64,000 bases of DNA from an uncultured Clostridia bacterium (GCA_934229275.1 CAKQDN010000002.1:1-64000); one strand, 5' to 3'. Counted from the stretch's first letter, positions 12,801-21,513 are shown. Numbers and translations: made by a program. The notes: a model not told the origin generated them from the sequence alone.

Positions 12801-13958
12801 GACTGCGACTTCGTTTATGCCGAGATTCTGAATTTTATATGCGGTCGGCTCGTCGATATACTCGCCCTTCGGGACGATGATTTCGCCGGTGGTGCGGTCG
12901 ACGATATCTTCGGCTGCGAACTGATCGGCGATACGAGCGGCAAGAGCAAGTTTTTTGTTGTACTTATGTCTGCCGACGCGCGTGAGGTCGTACTTTCTTC
13001 TGTCGAAGAACAGACCTCTTATATACTGACGAATGGAATTGACGTTGGGAACTTCGCCGGGGCGCAACTTTCTGTTGAGTTCTTTAAGTGCGGCTTCTTC
13101 GGTGAAATACTTGCTCTCTCTGTCGATTTCCTGACGGCGCAGTTGCTTTTCAGCGTCGCCGAGCATGGGATCTTCGTCAATCGAGGTGTAATCGGGAACG
13201 ACGTGATTGGGGTCTTTCGCCACGGTGGTAGCGATAAGCGGCTCGTCGTGGAAAAGCGCGACGAGTTCTTCGTCGGTCATGAATTCGAGCGATTTAAGCG
13301 GCTCTAAAATGGCGTCGGGATCTTCGAATTCGCCGTGAACCACGGATGCGAGCGCACGCAAAAGAACGGACGCCTGCACTTTTCTCTCTCTGTCGACGTG
13401 TACCCAGAGTACGCCCTTGTCGTCTTCCTGGAATTCCAGCCATGCGCCGCGGGACGGAATGTTGGTCGCCGTGTAATAGTTCACGCCGGTGTTGGTGTCC
13501 TTGTTGAAACCGAAGTATACGCCCGGGCTTCTTACAAGTTGCGACACGACTACTCTCTCCGCGCCGTTGATGATGAACGATCCGTTGGGGGTCATAAGCG
13601 GTATGTCGCCCATGAACACTTCCTGCTCGCTCATTTCGCCCGTCTCTTTGTTTACGAGACGCGCGCGTACTTTAAGCGGTACGGCATAGGTTGCGTCACG
13701 ATCCTTGCACTCCTTCTCGTTGTACTTGGGAGTCATGTCGATGTGATAGTCGGTAAAATACAGTTCGAGTTTGTTGCTGAAATCGCGAATGGGCGAAAAG
13801 TCTTTGAACACCTCGCCTATTCCCGTCCTTAAAAACTCTTTGTACGAAGACTTCTGTATCTCCGCAAGATACGGCATTTCGCATACCTCTTTTACCTGAG
13901 CAAAAGAACGGCGCTCCGTGTTGCCGTATTTCACCTTTTTAATAGTTCTCTCGGCCAT
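9894..13958 (-). CDS. rpoB: DNA-directed RNA polymerase subunit beta with long acidic tail
   Basis: A 1354-residue beta subunit. The rifampicin-region residues match the sensitive consensus ([25 protein letters not shown]), and HGNKGVVS and the C-terminal clamp motifs are intact. It is about 160 residues longer than the ~1190 of Bacillus subtilis RpoB. The extra length lies mainly in a charged insertion at about residues 205-300 and in a very acidic C-terminal tail of roughly 100 residues rich in D, E and S that ends in [10 protein letters not shown]. The ribosome binding site AAAAGGAGAAC precedes the ATG. The rplJ/rplL genes that often precede rpoB are not adjacent here; the gene has its own promoter and a ~230-base leader. 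Confidence 0.98.
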   Translation of the reverse strand: MAERTIKKVKYGNTERRSFAQVKEVCEMPYLAEIQKSSYKEFLRTGIGEVFKDFSPIRDFSNKLELYFTDYHIDMTPKYNEKECKDRDATYAVPLKVRARLVNKETGEMSEQEVFMGDIPLMTPNGSFIINGAERVVVSQLVRSPGVYFGFNKDTNTGVNYYTATNIPSRGAWLEFQEDDKGVLWVHVDRERKVQASVLLRALASVVHGEFEDPDAILEPLKSLEFMTDEELVALFHDEPLIATTVAKDPNHVVPDYTSIDEDPMLGDAEKQLRRQEIDRESKYFTEEAALKELNRKLRPGEVPNVNSIRQYIRGLFFDRRKYDLTRVGRHKYNKKLALAARIADQFAAEDIVDRTTGEIIVPKGEYIDEPTAYKIQNLGINEVAVEADSAPEGKHVVMGNAHVDLKCFVDCDPAELGITEMVYYPILKGLIEKAAGDKETLKTLIKENEALLVVKHLLVEDVLATVNYITGLRYGVGSVDNIDHLGNRRVRSVGELLQNQFRIGIARLERVVRERMQIQKDNEPPTPQSLINIRPVTSAVKEFFGSSQLSQFMDETNPIAELTHKRKLSALGPGGLNRDRASFEVRDVHYTHYSRMCPIETPEGQNIGLINSLSSYARVNEYGFIEAPYRRVDKVNHRVTDEVVYMAADEEDRYRVAQANEPLDENGWFEKERVLMRYRDDIAEVNRDEIDFVDVSPRQMISVATALIPFLENDDTNRALMGSNMQRQAVPLLQPETPIVGTGIEHKLAYDSGVMVTANRAGEVVYVDASTIVVKEDTTLPPVSSEFEIVENVSREERADGVYATYTLKKFIGSNQGTCINQKPAVSKGDKVTPGQVIADGPSTKDAELALGRNILIGFMSWEGYNYEDAILISEKVVKDDAFTSIHIAEYEHEARDTKLGEEEITRDIPNVGDDALKNLDENGIVRIGAEVKSGDILVGKVTPKGETELTPEERLLRAIFGEKAREVRDTSLRVPHGEGGIIVDVKVFTRANKDEMTPGVNKLVRVYIAQKRKIGVGDKMAGRHGNKGVVSRILPQEDMPFMEDGTPLQIVLNPLGVPSRMNIGQVLEVHLGLVAKALGWKVATPVFDGALESDIHKLLQDNGFINNGEVNGKIQMYDGRTGEPFENPATVGYMYMIKLNHLVDDKIHARSTGPYSMVTQQPLGGKAQFGGQRFGEMEVWALYAYGAANVLQEIMTVKSDDIVGRVKTYESIVKGTNQNEPGVPESFKVLIKELQSLALDIKVLNENHEEIGIRELIEDERDEFDENAEKKKHYSGEDVHFDDKEFDISHNLFDEELDEDDEEGGDKSDITDDEFNFDDLFKSDDLVIDDAADNDTPDDDLFDDDDKSDDDL

Positions 13959-14190
13959 TAAAGTTCTCCTTTTTGGGATATTTTTTTAACTGATTTAAGT
14001 GCGTTGCGTGTTTTTAAAGCAAAAATAACGCTCACGGTCGAACCTTTTTCGTCCGCCCGTCCGAACGTCGCTCGTTTCCGTCTTTCCCGATTAAGTTGAC
14101 ACTTAATCGAAAACTGCCTGAAAAGTGCGATTTTTGAACGATTTTGCCGCGTTTCACAGTTTTTTGTGAAAGTTTCACACATAACCGCAA
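13959..14190 (-). promoter_or_regulatory. rpoB leader with two palindromes
   Basis: This is the transcribed region between the predicted start near 14190 and rpoB. It holds the perfect inverted repeat TGTGAAA-G-TTTCACA (14165-14179), which begins about ten bases into the transcript, and a hairpin CGATTAAG/CTTAATCG with a six-base loop (14088-14109). A 74-codon open frame (13958-14182) crosses the leader, and its stop overlaps the rpoB ATG. I treat it as non-coding because its start lies inside the first palindrome and its composition is unremarkable. A role in feedback control of rpoBC is plausible but unproven. Confidence 0.5.
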
Positions 14191-14196
14191 TTTAAT

Positions 14197-14226
14197 ATTA
14201 TACTACTTCCTCTGCCGTCTTGTCAA
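14197..14226 (-). promoter_or_regulatory. rpoBC promoter
   Basis: TTGACA (14221-14226), an 18-base spacer and TATAAT (14197-14202) on the minus strand: a consensus sigma-A promoter placed for the rpoB-rpoC operon. Confidence 0.85.
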
Positions 14227-14280
14227 GCGATTTTAACCAAATTTTCTTTAAAAAATTTTTCGCGAATTTTTTAAGGGAGT

Positions 14281-14434
14281 GTTTTGTGGGAGAGTTGAAC
14301 GCGGTTTGAGCATGCTGCGAGGGGAGTTCAAGTGTGGCTCAAAGAAGATTTGAAGGCGGCTTGAGGGTGGTTTGAAAATGGTTTGTAGGCAGTTCGAGAG
14401 TGGTTCGCGAATGGTTGAAAGTCGGTTCAAAGAA
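14281..14434. repeat. 11-bp degenerate minisatellite, about 14 units
   Basis: From 14281 to 14434 the sequence divides into fourteen consecutive 11-base units with consensus close to GGTTTGARRRT; for example 14358 GGCTTGAGGGT, 14369 GGTTTGAAAAT, 14380 GGTTTGTAGGC, 14391 AGTTCGAGAGT and 14402 GGTTCGCGAAT. The period holds throughout without gaps. It lies between the rpoB promoter and the terminator of the surface-protein gene. Eleven is not a multiple of three, so it is unlikely to be a protein repeat. Confidence 0.75.
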
Positions 14435-14477
14435 GATAGAATTTTCCGAAGATTAAAATATGCTCTTTCCGAAAAGC

Positions 14478-14509
14478 AAAAAGAACGACGAACAATCGCC
14501 GCTCTTTTT
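14478..14509 (-). terminator. Terminator after the LRR surface-protein gene
   Basis: Read on the minus strand, AAAAAGAGCGGCGA pairs with TCGTCGTTCTTTTT around a four-base loop and ends in a T run. It is about 35 bases beyond the stop at 14545. Confidence 0.75.
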
Positions 14510-14544
14510 ATGTATGGTGTTATATAATAGTTATCAGAATATAT

Positions 14545-17500
14545 TTATTTAATATAATTTCTCTTTGCGTTTGTCAAAGAACTGTTTATCCAGCCGATTG
14601 ATATTGCGTTCCATTCTTCCTCGGTGCCATTGTAATTGACTTCCTCGATGTTGTCGGAACCGGCAAATGCCCAATGTCCTATAGTGGTAACACTTTTCGG
14701 AATGGTTATACTTCTCAGACTTGTACAATCGGAAAACGTATAACTTTCTATTGCCGTTACACCGCTTCCTATAATTACATCCGTAAGGCTGTGACAATAC
14801 CAAAAGGAATAACCTCCGATATGTGTAACGCTATTCGGAATAACTACGCTTTTTAGACTTGAGCAACGGCGAAAAGCATCACTGCCTATGCTTTCCAGTC
14901 CTTCATTCAAAGTGACGCTGCCTAATTTTTCACAGCCAAAAAACGCGTGATCATCTATCTTTATTACGGTGTTAGGAATTACTACTTCGGTAAGACTACT
15001 ACAGTCTCTGAACGAATAACTTCCTATCTCGGTTACGCCGTTCGGAATAGTCACGTTTTCAAGACTACTGCAATACTCAAACGCACTTCTTTCTATAATC
15101 GTTACGCCTTGCGGTATGTCGATACTTTTCAGGCTACTGCAACCGCCAAACGTATTAAATGTTATACTTGTCAAATTTTTGGATAAAACCACTCGCTCCA
15201 AATTTTTGCAGCCTGCAAAAGCAGAATGTTCTATAACCGTTACGCTATCAGGTATAATCAAACTTTTAAAACTTGAACAATCCTCGAAAGCGTTATTGCG
15301 TATAGTCGTTACGCTTTTACCAATAATCAAGTCCGTTATACTGCCACACGCCCAAAACGCAAGCGTTCCGATGGTTGTTACATTGTCGGGGATTATGACA
15401 CTCTTAAGACTATAGCAATTTCTGAAAGCTTCATCTCCTATGCTTGTTACGTTTTTGCCTATAATTACATGTTCAAGGTTTCTGCAATTATAAAACGCAT
15501 ATCTTCCTATACCCGTTACGGTATCCGGAATATCGACAGACAAAATATCGGTCGCACTAAAACAACTTTCTTTTAACAGAACCACGGTTTTTCCGTCATG
15601 AACAGCCGGTATTACTATATTTTTATCAGTCACCGTGCCAATACCCACAACTATAAGCGTGTTCCCAATACCGTCAATATATTCCAATCCTTTGGTAGAA
15701 ATATCTTGATTACAAGTCGAGCATATTCCGTTGTTATTTTTGTGCCCCAGTGCATCGATAACTTCTTGCCCTACAAGAATTTCATTGCAGCGACTGCAGT
15801 GCTTACCTTCTGTCAAACCGGTTGTCGTGCAAGTCGGATCTACCGCTGCATCGGTTACTTCAATATGTCCGAGTGCGGTATTTTCCAAAGTTACGGTATC
15901 AGTTTCGTTGCAACGACTGCACTTTGCCGTCTGTGTTCCGTTTTTTGTACACGTTGCGTCTTTGTTATATGTATAGTTTATAAATTTATGTCCGAGGGCT
16001 TTTACGGTTCCCTGTTTTACCAGCACTTCGTTGCAACGACTGCAATGTTTGCCTTCGGTCAATCCGGTTGTTGTGCAAGTAGGATCCACTGCTACATCGG
16101 TTACTTCTACATGACCAAGTGCTTTTACGGTTTCCTGCTTCAACAGTACTTCGTTGCAACGACTGCAATGTTTACCTTCTGTCAAACCGGTTGTTGTACA
16201 AGTAGCCGCGACTGCTGCGTCCGTTACTTCAATGTGTCCAAGCGCCTTTACGATTTCTTGCTTTACAAGTACTTCGTTGCAACGACTGCAATGTTTACCT
16301 TCGGTCAAGCCTGTTTCTGTGCAAGTGGCTTCTACCGCTGCATCGGTCACTTCTATATGTCCGAGGGCGTTCACTGTTTCTTGCTTTACAAGTACTTCGT
16401 TACAACGGCTGCAATGTTTACCTTCGGTTAATCCGGTTGTCGTACAAGTGGCTTCTACCGCTGCATCGGTCACTTCTATATGTCCGAGGGCTTTTACGGT
16501 TTCCTGTTTTACAAGCACTTCGTTGCAGCGACTGCAATGTTTACCTTCTGTCAAACCGGTTGCCGTACAAGTGGCTTCTACCGCTGCATCGGTCACTTCT
16601 ACATGACCAAGCGCTTTTACGGTTTCCTGTTTTACAAGTACTTCGTTGCAACGGCTGCAATGCTTACCTTCGGTCAAGCCGGTTGTTGTACATGTTGCTT
16701 CGACCGCTGCATCGGTCACTTCTATGTGTCCGAGGGCTTCTTCGGTTTCTTGTTTCACCAATACTTCGTTGCAACGGCTGCAATGCTTACCTTCGGTCAA
16801 GCCGGTTGTTGTGCAAGTGGCTTCTACCGCTGCATCGGTCACTTCTATATGTCCAAGGTCTTTTACGGTTTCTTGCTTTACAAGCACTTCATTGCAGCGA
16901 GAACAGTGCTTGCCTTCGGTTTTGCCGGCGGTTGTGCAAGTGGCTTCTACCGCTGCATCGGTCACTTCTATATGTCCGAGGGCGTTCACTGTTTCTTGCT
17001 TTACAAGTACTTCGTTACAACGGCTGCAATGTTTACCTTCGGTTAATCCGGTTGTCGTACAAGTGGCTTCTACCGCTGCATCGGTCACTTCTATATGTCC
17101 GAGGGCTTTTACGGTTTCCTGTTTTACAAGCACTTCGTTGCAACGGCTGCAATGTTTACCTTCGGTCAAGCCGGTTGTTGTACAAGTAGCCGCGACTGCT
17201 GCGTCCGTTACTTCTACATGACCAAGCGCTTTTATGGTTTCTTGTTTTACAAGTACTTCGTTGCAACGGCTGCAATGCTTACCTTCGGTCAAGCCTGTTG
17301 TTGTACATGTTGCTTCGACCGCTGCATCGGTCACTTCTATATGTCCGAGCGCTTTTACTTCTTCCTGCTCTACAAATACTTTATTGCAGCGAGAACAATG
17401 TTTTCCCTCGGTTTTTCCGGTTGCAGTGCAAGTTGCGGCAACCGCTTTATCCGTTACTTCGATATGCCCGAGTGCCGACACGGGCTTTTGTTCTTTTTCT

Positions 17501-17679
17501 CCGCACTTACTGCAAATGCGCTCCTCTGCGCCTTCCGCTTCACACGTCGCCGCGGTGAGCGTAGTCCATTCACTCCACGCGTGCGTACATTTAAGCGAAG
17601 GAATAATAAAAACCAATGCAAGTGCCGCCAAAACGGTACATCCCAAAACAATTAATGTGATTCTTAATGATTTTTTCAT
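14545..17679 (-). CDS. BspA-type leucine-rich-repeat surface protein with Cys-rich tandem repeats
   Basis: A 1044-residue exported or membrane-anchored protein. Residues ~7-28 form one hydrophobic segment (signal anchor or signal peptide). Next come about fourteen repeats of ~41 residues with consensus LGHIEVTDAAVEATC, then TTTGLTEGKHCSRCNEVLV; thirteen carry GH(I/V)EVTD and one is divergent. Each has one Cys in ATC and two in HCSRC, suggesting a small metal- or disulfide-stabilised module. The C-terminal ~380 residues are Treponema/BspA-type leucine-rich repeats (pattern IPDSVTxIGxxAFxxCxSL), about eleven units, ending in a typical GTEEEWNAI segment. No LPXTG sorting motif is seen. The start is the ATG at 17679 behind AAAGGAG rather than the upstream ATG at 17763, which would overlap the promoter. 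The 123-base DNA repeats are nearly identical, so copy number can probably change by recombination. A role in adhesion is inferred from the family. Confidence 0.85.
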   Translation of the reverse strand: MKKSLRITLIVLGCTVLAALALVFIIPSLKCTHAWSEWTTLTAATCEAEGAEERICSKCGEKEQKPVSALGHIEVTDKAVAATCTATGKTEGKHCSRCNKVFVEQEEVKALGHIEVTDAAVEATCTTTGLTEGKHCSRCNEVLVKQETIKALGHVEVTDAAVAATCTTTGLTEGKHCSRCNEVLVKQETVKALGHIEVTDAAVEATCTTTGLTEGKHCSRCNEVLVKQETVNALGHIEVTDAAVEATCTTAGKTEGKHCSRCNEVLVKQETVKDLGHIEVTDAAVEATCTTTGLTEGKHCSRCNEVLVKQETEEALGHIEVTDAAVEATCTTTGLTEGKHCSRCNEVLVKQETVKALGHVEVTDAAVEATCTATGLTEGKHCSRCNEVLVKQETVKALGHIEVTDAAVEATCTTTGLTEGKHCSRCNEVLVKQETVNALGHIEVTDAAVEATCTETGLTEGKHCSRCNEVLVKQEIVKALGHIEVTDAAVAATCTTTGLTEGKHCSRCNEVLLKQETVKALGHVEVTDVAVDPTCTTTGLTEGKHCSRCNEVLVKQGTVKALGHKFINYTYNKDATCTKNGTQTAKCSRCNETDTVTLENTALGHIEVTDAAVDPTCTTTGLTEGKHCSRCNEILVGQEVIDALGHKNNNGICSTCNQDISTKGLEYIDGIGNTLIVVGIGTVTDKNIVIPAVHDGKTVVLLKESCFSATDILSVDIPDTVTGIGRYAFYNCRNLEHVIIGKNVTSIGDEAFRNCYSLKSVIIPDNVTTIGTLAFWACGSITDLIIGKSVTTIRNNAFEDCSSFKSLIIPDSVTVIEHSAFAGCKNLERVVLSKNLTSITFNTFGGCSSLKSIDIPQGVTIIERSAFEYCSSLENVTIPNGVTEIGSYSFRDCSSLTEVVIPNTVIKIDDHAFFGCEKLGSVTLNEGLESIGSDAFRRCSSLKSVVIPNSVTHIGGYSFWYCHSLTDVIIGSGVTAIESYTFSDCTSLRSITIPKSVTTIGHWAFAGSDNIEEVNYNGTEEEWNAISIGWINSSLTNAKRNYIK

Positions 17680-17730
17680 GGTTTCTTCTCCTTTCATAAG
17701 CGTATACATATAGAATATATAATCGTGATT

Positions 17731-17759
17731 ATTATACCCCCCCCCCGCGACTTTGTCAA
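17731..17759 (-). promoter_or_regulatory. Promoter with G10 homopolymer in the spacer (likely phase-variable)
   Basis: On the minus strand TTGACA (17754-17759) and TATAAT (17731-17736) are separated by exactly 17 bases, of which ten (17737-17746) are an uninterrupted G run. Slippage would change the spacer to 16 or 18 and alter promoter strength. The start codon is about 50 bases downstream. The present length is the optimum, so this copy is predicted to be ON. Confidence 0.8.
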
Positions 17760-17965
17760 GCAAATTGCGCCTTTTTATATATTTTTTTATGTGAAATTTT
17801 TATTCCATGCAAAATCGTTGCGGCATTTTCCGAGTTCCGAACAGTGCTAAGTTTTATTGCTCCAACCCTGCACATTCCGATCCGTTTTTTTATTTACACC
17901 GCGCAAACAATAATAGACAATTTCTTTCTTAATTTATATTTTCAACCTCGATTCGTTAAAATTTT

Positions 17966-19828
17966 TTATTCTACCGCTTTCAGGCTTTCGTTCATTCTGG
18001 TTTTTACTATTTTCGGTCTTAATATCAGCGTTACGAGCAGCGTAAAAACGAATACGACGACCGGCACGAGCAGCCACATAAACCAACTTACGTTGCCGAC
18101 CGTTCCGAAACCTATCGTTTTAAAAACGAGCGTCGCAAGACCTATTCCCGTGGGATACCCGACGATAATTCCCAAAAACACGCTGATATATATTTCGCGA
18201 TAAATATAGCCGCATATTTCGCCGTCGTGATATCCGAGGACCATAAGCGTCGCTATTTCTCTTTCTCTTTCGCTTATATTTATGGTCGTAAGCGTGTTTA
18301 TCACCACGGCGGTCAGAAGTCCCGCAAAAATAACCACGACTACCGCTATTCCGATAATCGCAGGCGAACCGAAGTCGCCGAACAGGCACATATCGAGAAG
18401 GGCAAGCCCTGCAAATACCAGCCCCGCCGAAACGGCAACGGATACAAGCATCATAAAAAACCGCGTTTTATAACGGAATACGTTTCTCATCGAGGATTTA
18501 TACTTAAACGAAAGTCGTTTCCAGATAAACGGGATTTTTTCAAGTAAAATTCTCTTTCCTTTTTTCGGCGGCTTCGGTCGCAGAAGGTCGGCAGGAGCGT
18601 TATTCGCAAGTTTCATGCCGATGGAAAATACAGCAATTAACGTAACCGCGATAACTACGCCGAGCGAGATAAAGTAATAACTCGGATTGACCACCACCGA
18701 TATCGGCGGCATAACGTAACTGTAACCGAAAGCAAAACATATCAGCCACGAAACGCCGTATCCGATAAAAAATCCGATACATCCGCCGACGGCAAGCGCG
18801 ACGAGCGCAAAGAAAACGTACCTTACGACTATACTTACCGAACCGTATCCGAGAGTTTTCAGACAAGCGATTTGCGCACGTTCCTCGTCCATAAGACGCA
18901 TCATAGACGATAACACGACGAGAAGCGTTACGGCAATGAAAATGAGCATTAAAATATTGCCTATTCCGCGTACTTTGTCCGCACTGGCGATAACCGATTT
19001 GAAACTGTAATTGTCGTAAAGCGTAATTATGCGCACGTTTTCGCCTAAAAGTCCGGTCAATTCGATTTTTTCTTTTTCGACGTATTTTTCGTAACCCGAG
19101 GAAAAGGATTTAAATAAATTACGGTTTTCTGCTTTTATATACAGATCGCCTTTCGGTAGAAAATCGTAGATTTCGGTCGGACAGTATAAAATATTTTCGA
19201 GCAGGTCGAGTTTGTTTATTTCCGTCATGTTATCGGGAATTTCGGTATCTTCCGGGTTGTTATAACTCGGCTCTCCGTCTTTGCCGAACGTCAGCGGACT
19301 TTTAACTACTCCTTTAATCGTAACATTGATTTTACACGGAAACGGCAAATTAAGTGCGGACTCAAGATCTATATCTACTTTATCTCCGACGGAGTATCCC
19401 TTTATTACGTTATCCTTTACTTCGGCATAAACGCAATTTTTGTCGTCGCTCGTTATTTTTTCGCCTTCGACAAGTTCCAACTCGTTGATTCCGGTATTTT
19501 CAAGGTCAAGAAAGTACAGCCTGAGCGATCTCTTTTCGCCAGTCTGTATATCGAAAGACATTCCCGTTTCTACGTTTTTCTCGCCGTAACGGCTTTTTAC
19601 CGCGGAAATTTGCTCGTCGGTAAAACCACCCGTCTTGCTTTTCACGATAAAATCGCTTACGTTTTGTTTTGTATAATAATTCTCAATGCTGTCCTTTATC
19701 ATATCGGTCGGCGAACCGATACCCGATATAAAGCCTATCGAGATAAGAACGATGCCCATAAGAGAAAGAAGCCGTATAAGGTGTTTTTTGAACATCCTGC
19801 GGACTGTTTTAAAGTACGTTTTCACCAT
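17966..19828 (-). CDS. FtsX-type ABC transporter permease (MacB-like)
   Basis: A 620-residue permease with a membrane segment at ~16-38, a large outside domain (~40-285) and two FtsX-like bundles: one with segments around 290-315, 335-360 and 380-405, the other around 455-480, 490-515, 540-570 and 580-610. This two-FtsX-domain form is typical of Firmicutes transporters for peptides, antibiotics or lipids. Its ATG overlaps the end of the ATPase gene (19822-19828) within GAATGGTGA, so translation is coupled. The partner ATPase carries a stop codon, so function depends on whether that lesion is real. The substrate is unknown. Confidence 0.85.
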   Translation of the reverse strand: MVKTYFKTVRRMFKKHLIRLLSLMGIVLISIGFISGIGSPTDMIKDSIENYYTKQNVSDFIVKSKTGGFTDEQISAVKSRYGEKNVETGMSFDIQTGEKRSLRLYFLDLENTGINELELVEGEKITSDDKNCVYAEVKDNVIKGYSVGDKVDIDLESALNLPFPCKINVTIKGVVKSPLTFGKDGEPSYNNPEDTEIPDNMTEINKLDLLENILYCPTEIYDFLPKGDLYIKAENRNLFKSFSSGYEKYVEKEKIELTGLLGENVRIITLYDNYSFKSVIASADKVRGIGNILMLIFIAVTLLVVLSSMMRLMDEERAQIACLKTLGYGSVSIVVRYVFFALVALAVGGCIGFFIGYGVSWLICFAFGYSYVMPPISVVVNPSYYFISLGVVIAVTLIAVFSIGMKLANNAPADLLRPKPPKKGKRILLEKIPFIWKRLSFKYKSSMRNVFRYKTRFFMMLVSVAVSAGLVFAGLALLDMCLFGDFGSPAIIGIAVVVVIFAGLLTAVVINTLTTINISEREREIATLMVLGYHDGEICGYIYREIYISVFLGIIVGYPTGIGLATLVFKTIGFGTVGNVSWFMWLLVPVVVFVFTLLVTLILRPKIVKTRMNESLKAVE

Positions 19829-20523
19829 TCTATCTCCTCAACCGATTTAGGATTGTCGTTTGTTTCGATACTTTCGATTCTTCCGCTTTTTATTTTAATT
19901 ACTTTATCCGCCATATCTTTAAGTGCGGCGTTGTGTGTTACGATAATGACAAGTTTGTTCCGCTCGCGAGACAAATCCTGTAAAATTTTCAGTATCTTTT
20001 TGCCGGTAACGTAATCGAGCGCGCCGGTCGGCTCGTCGCATAATATCAACTTGGGGTTTTTAGCAACTGCTCGGGCGATGGAAACTCTCTGCTGCTCGCC
20101 GCCGGAAAGTTCTGCGGGAAAGTTGTCGAGCCTGTTGCCGAGTCCCACCGATTCGAGAACGGTTTTCGGGTCGAGATGGTTATCGCATATTTAAACGGCG
20201 ATTTCAACGTTTTCAAGCGCGGTAAGGTTAGGCATCAGATTATAGAACTGGAAAACAAAACCTACGTCGCGACGTCGATAGTCGGTCAGTTGCTTTTTGT
20301 TGAATGAAGTTATATTTTTCCCGTCAAGATCGATTTCGCCGCCCGTCGCCGTGTCCATTCCTCCCAGAAGGTTCAGGAGAGTTGTTTTTCCCGCGCCGGA
20401 CGCACCGAGAATTACCACGAATTCGCCCTCGTTCAAATCGAACGAAACGTCCTCTACGGCAGGTACGGTCAAAGAACCGGTATGATATTCTTTTCTTACG
20501 TTTTTCAAAGATAAAATTTTCAT
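19822..20523 (-). pseudogene. ABC transporter ATPase interrupted by one in-frame TAA
   Basis: The full frame spans 233 sense codons of a LolD/MacB-type ATPase: Walker A GASGAGKTT near residue 40, the signature [14 protein letters not shown] and Walker [14 protein letters not shown] at 20191-20193 cuts it after ENVEIAV; the frame then resumes without shift as [17 protein letters not shown], which is what the family has at this point. One base change (for example GAA to TAA) explains it. Possible explanations are a true nonsense mutation, a population variant or a sequencing error. Restart downstream (ATG at 20148) would lack Walker A. Confidence 0.85.
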
Positions 20524-20547
20524 AAATCGCTCCTTCTATAATCTTTT

Positions 20548-20856
20548 TTAATCAATAGGATCTATTATTTTGTTTTGGGGTAAATCAAGTTTACATTTTG
20601 CTACAACCGCAATGATAAACGCGCAAATCTGAGCCAACGGTATCGCCGCCCAAACGCCGTTTAATTTAAAGAAGATCTGTAAAAGCAACAGAAACACGGA
20701 GGCTATCGGAAAGCCGAGCGATATAGCCGCTAAACCGATATTCCCTAATTATCTTCCGATAAAAAATCCATCTGCTATGGTATAAACACCTGAAAGCGCA
20801 AAGGCAAAAACGGACGAAAGAACATAGGGAAGAAACATTTTATTCTTGTTGTTCAT
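20548..20856 (-). pseudogene. MATE efflux pump remnant
   Basis: About 100 codons remain. The start MNNKNKMFLPYVLSSVFAFA and GVYTIADGFFIGR are the N-terminus of a MATE-family drug/sodium antiporter. Then follows an in-frame TAA, GNIGLAAISLGFPIASVF (next MATE segment), and directly KLNGVWAAIPLAQICAFI, which is the C-terminal last-helix motif of such pumps. Roughly 330 residues between them are deleted. The remnant overlaps the end of the MarR gene by 17 bases, the usual marR-mate arrangement, so this was once a regulated efflux operon. Confidence 0.75.
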
Positions 20857-21298
20857 TTTGTTGTTCATTTTTCATTTTCTCCGCTTCTTTTTCAAAAACG
20901 GTATTAAACAGGGAAACCTCGTCCAGCATTTGCTTAATACGTTCTTCGCCTATCATATCGAAAACACGACTTTCGATTTCATATAGTTTTTTAAGAACAT
21001 TAACGGCGTAGAACTTACCTTCATCGGTCATTCGGATATATTTTTCTCGACGATCTTTAGTTGCGGAATGCAAAGTAATAATACCCTCGGCTTTCAAACT
21101 CCGAATAACGGATGAGACTGTTTGTCTGGATAATCCTGTGCTATCGGAAATCTGTTTCTGTGTTATAGATTCATTATCATCCAATACATATAAAATCAGA
21201 TAACGATAATAATTTACATTATGTTCGGAACACCACTGTGTATATAAAGCGTTTGTTTGACCCCATAAATCCCATAGTTTTCGATTCGATTGTTTCAT
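20840..21298 (-). CDS. MarR family transcriptional regulator
   Basis: A 152-residue winged-helix repressor. The DNA-binding region ITQKQISDSTGLSRQTVSSVIRSLKAEGIITL and the wing DRREKYIRMTDEGKFYA are clear. The start is taken as the ATG at 21298 (MKQSNRKLWDLWGQ) because GGTGGG lies just upstream and the promoter -10 is at 21330-21335; the longer frame from 21358 would begin inside the -35. The C-terminus has the low-complexity repeat NEQQNEQQE. It probably controls itself and the downstream efflux genes, now largely decayed. Confidence 0.88.
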   Translation of the reverse strand: MKQSNRKLWDLWGQTNALYTQWCSEHNVNYYRYLILYVLDDNESITQKQISDSTGLSRQTVSSVIRSLKAEGIITLHSATKDRREKYIRMTDEGKFYAVNVLKKLYEIESRVFDMIGEERIKQMLDEVSLFNTVFEKEAEKMKNEQQNEQQE

Positions 21299-21321
21299 AA
21301 CCCACCATATAATAGTACTTA

Positions 21322-21358
21322 CAAATACCATTATAGTATTTGAACGGAACTTTGTCAA
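21322..21358 (-). promoter_or_regulatory. marR promoter with operator-like inverted repeat
   Basis: TTGACA (21353-21358), 17 bases, TATAAT (21330-21335) on the minus strand. The -10 is centred in a perfect inverted repeat, CAAATAC and GTATTTG separated by seven bases (21322-21342), a likely autoregulatory MarR site. Confidence 0.7.
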
Positions 21359-21405
21359 GTAGATTTATTTGAAAATTCTGTTAAAAAATTTTTTACCGAA
21401 AGCAC

Positions 21406-21513
21406 TTTACGAACAGGTGTTTGCATGTTATACTATAATAGTACCGATAAAAAACCAAGTAACTTCGTCCGGTTCGCAGAACAGAGGCATCGGTTAAGAA
21501 GCCTCTAATTTTT
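21406..21513 (+). ncRNA. Candidate small RNA divergent from marR
   Basis: On the plus strand TTTACG (21406-21411), 17 bases, TGT-TATACT (21429-21434) make an extended -10 promoter. About 45 bases further a stem AGAGGC/GCCTCT (21483-21506) runs into AATTTTT, a terminator form. The transcript would be about 72 bases without an open frame. ACCGAT near its 5' end can pair with ATCGGT in the terminator loop. The -10 area contains TACTATAATAGTA, similar to the marR -10 region, so MarR may control it. Confidence 0.4.

Noticed and set aside
13958..14182. 74-codon frame in the rpoB leader overlapping the rpoB start
   Set aside because: Starts inside a palindrome close to the transcription start, lacks a ribosome binding site, and has no recognisable content.
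15770..17400. Regular ~123-bp repeats that could look like a CRISPR-type array
   Set aside because: The repeats are in frame, encode a 41-residue protein module and have no constant-repeat/variable-spacer pattern.
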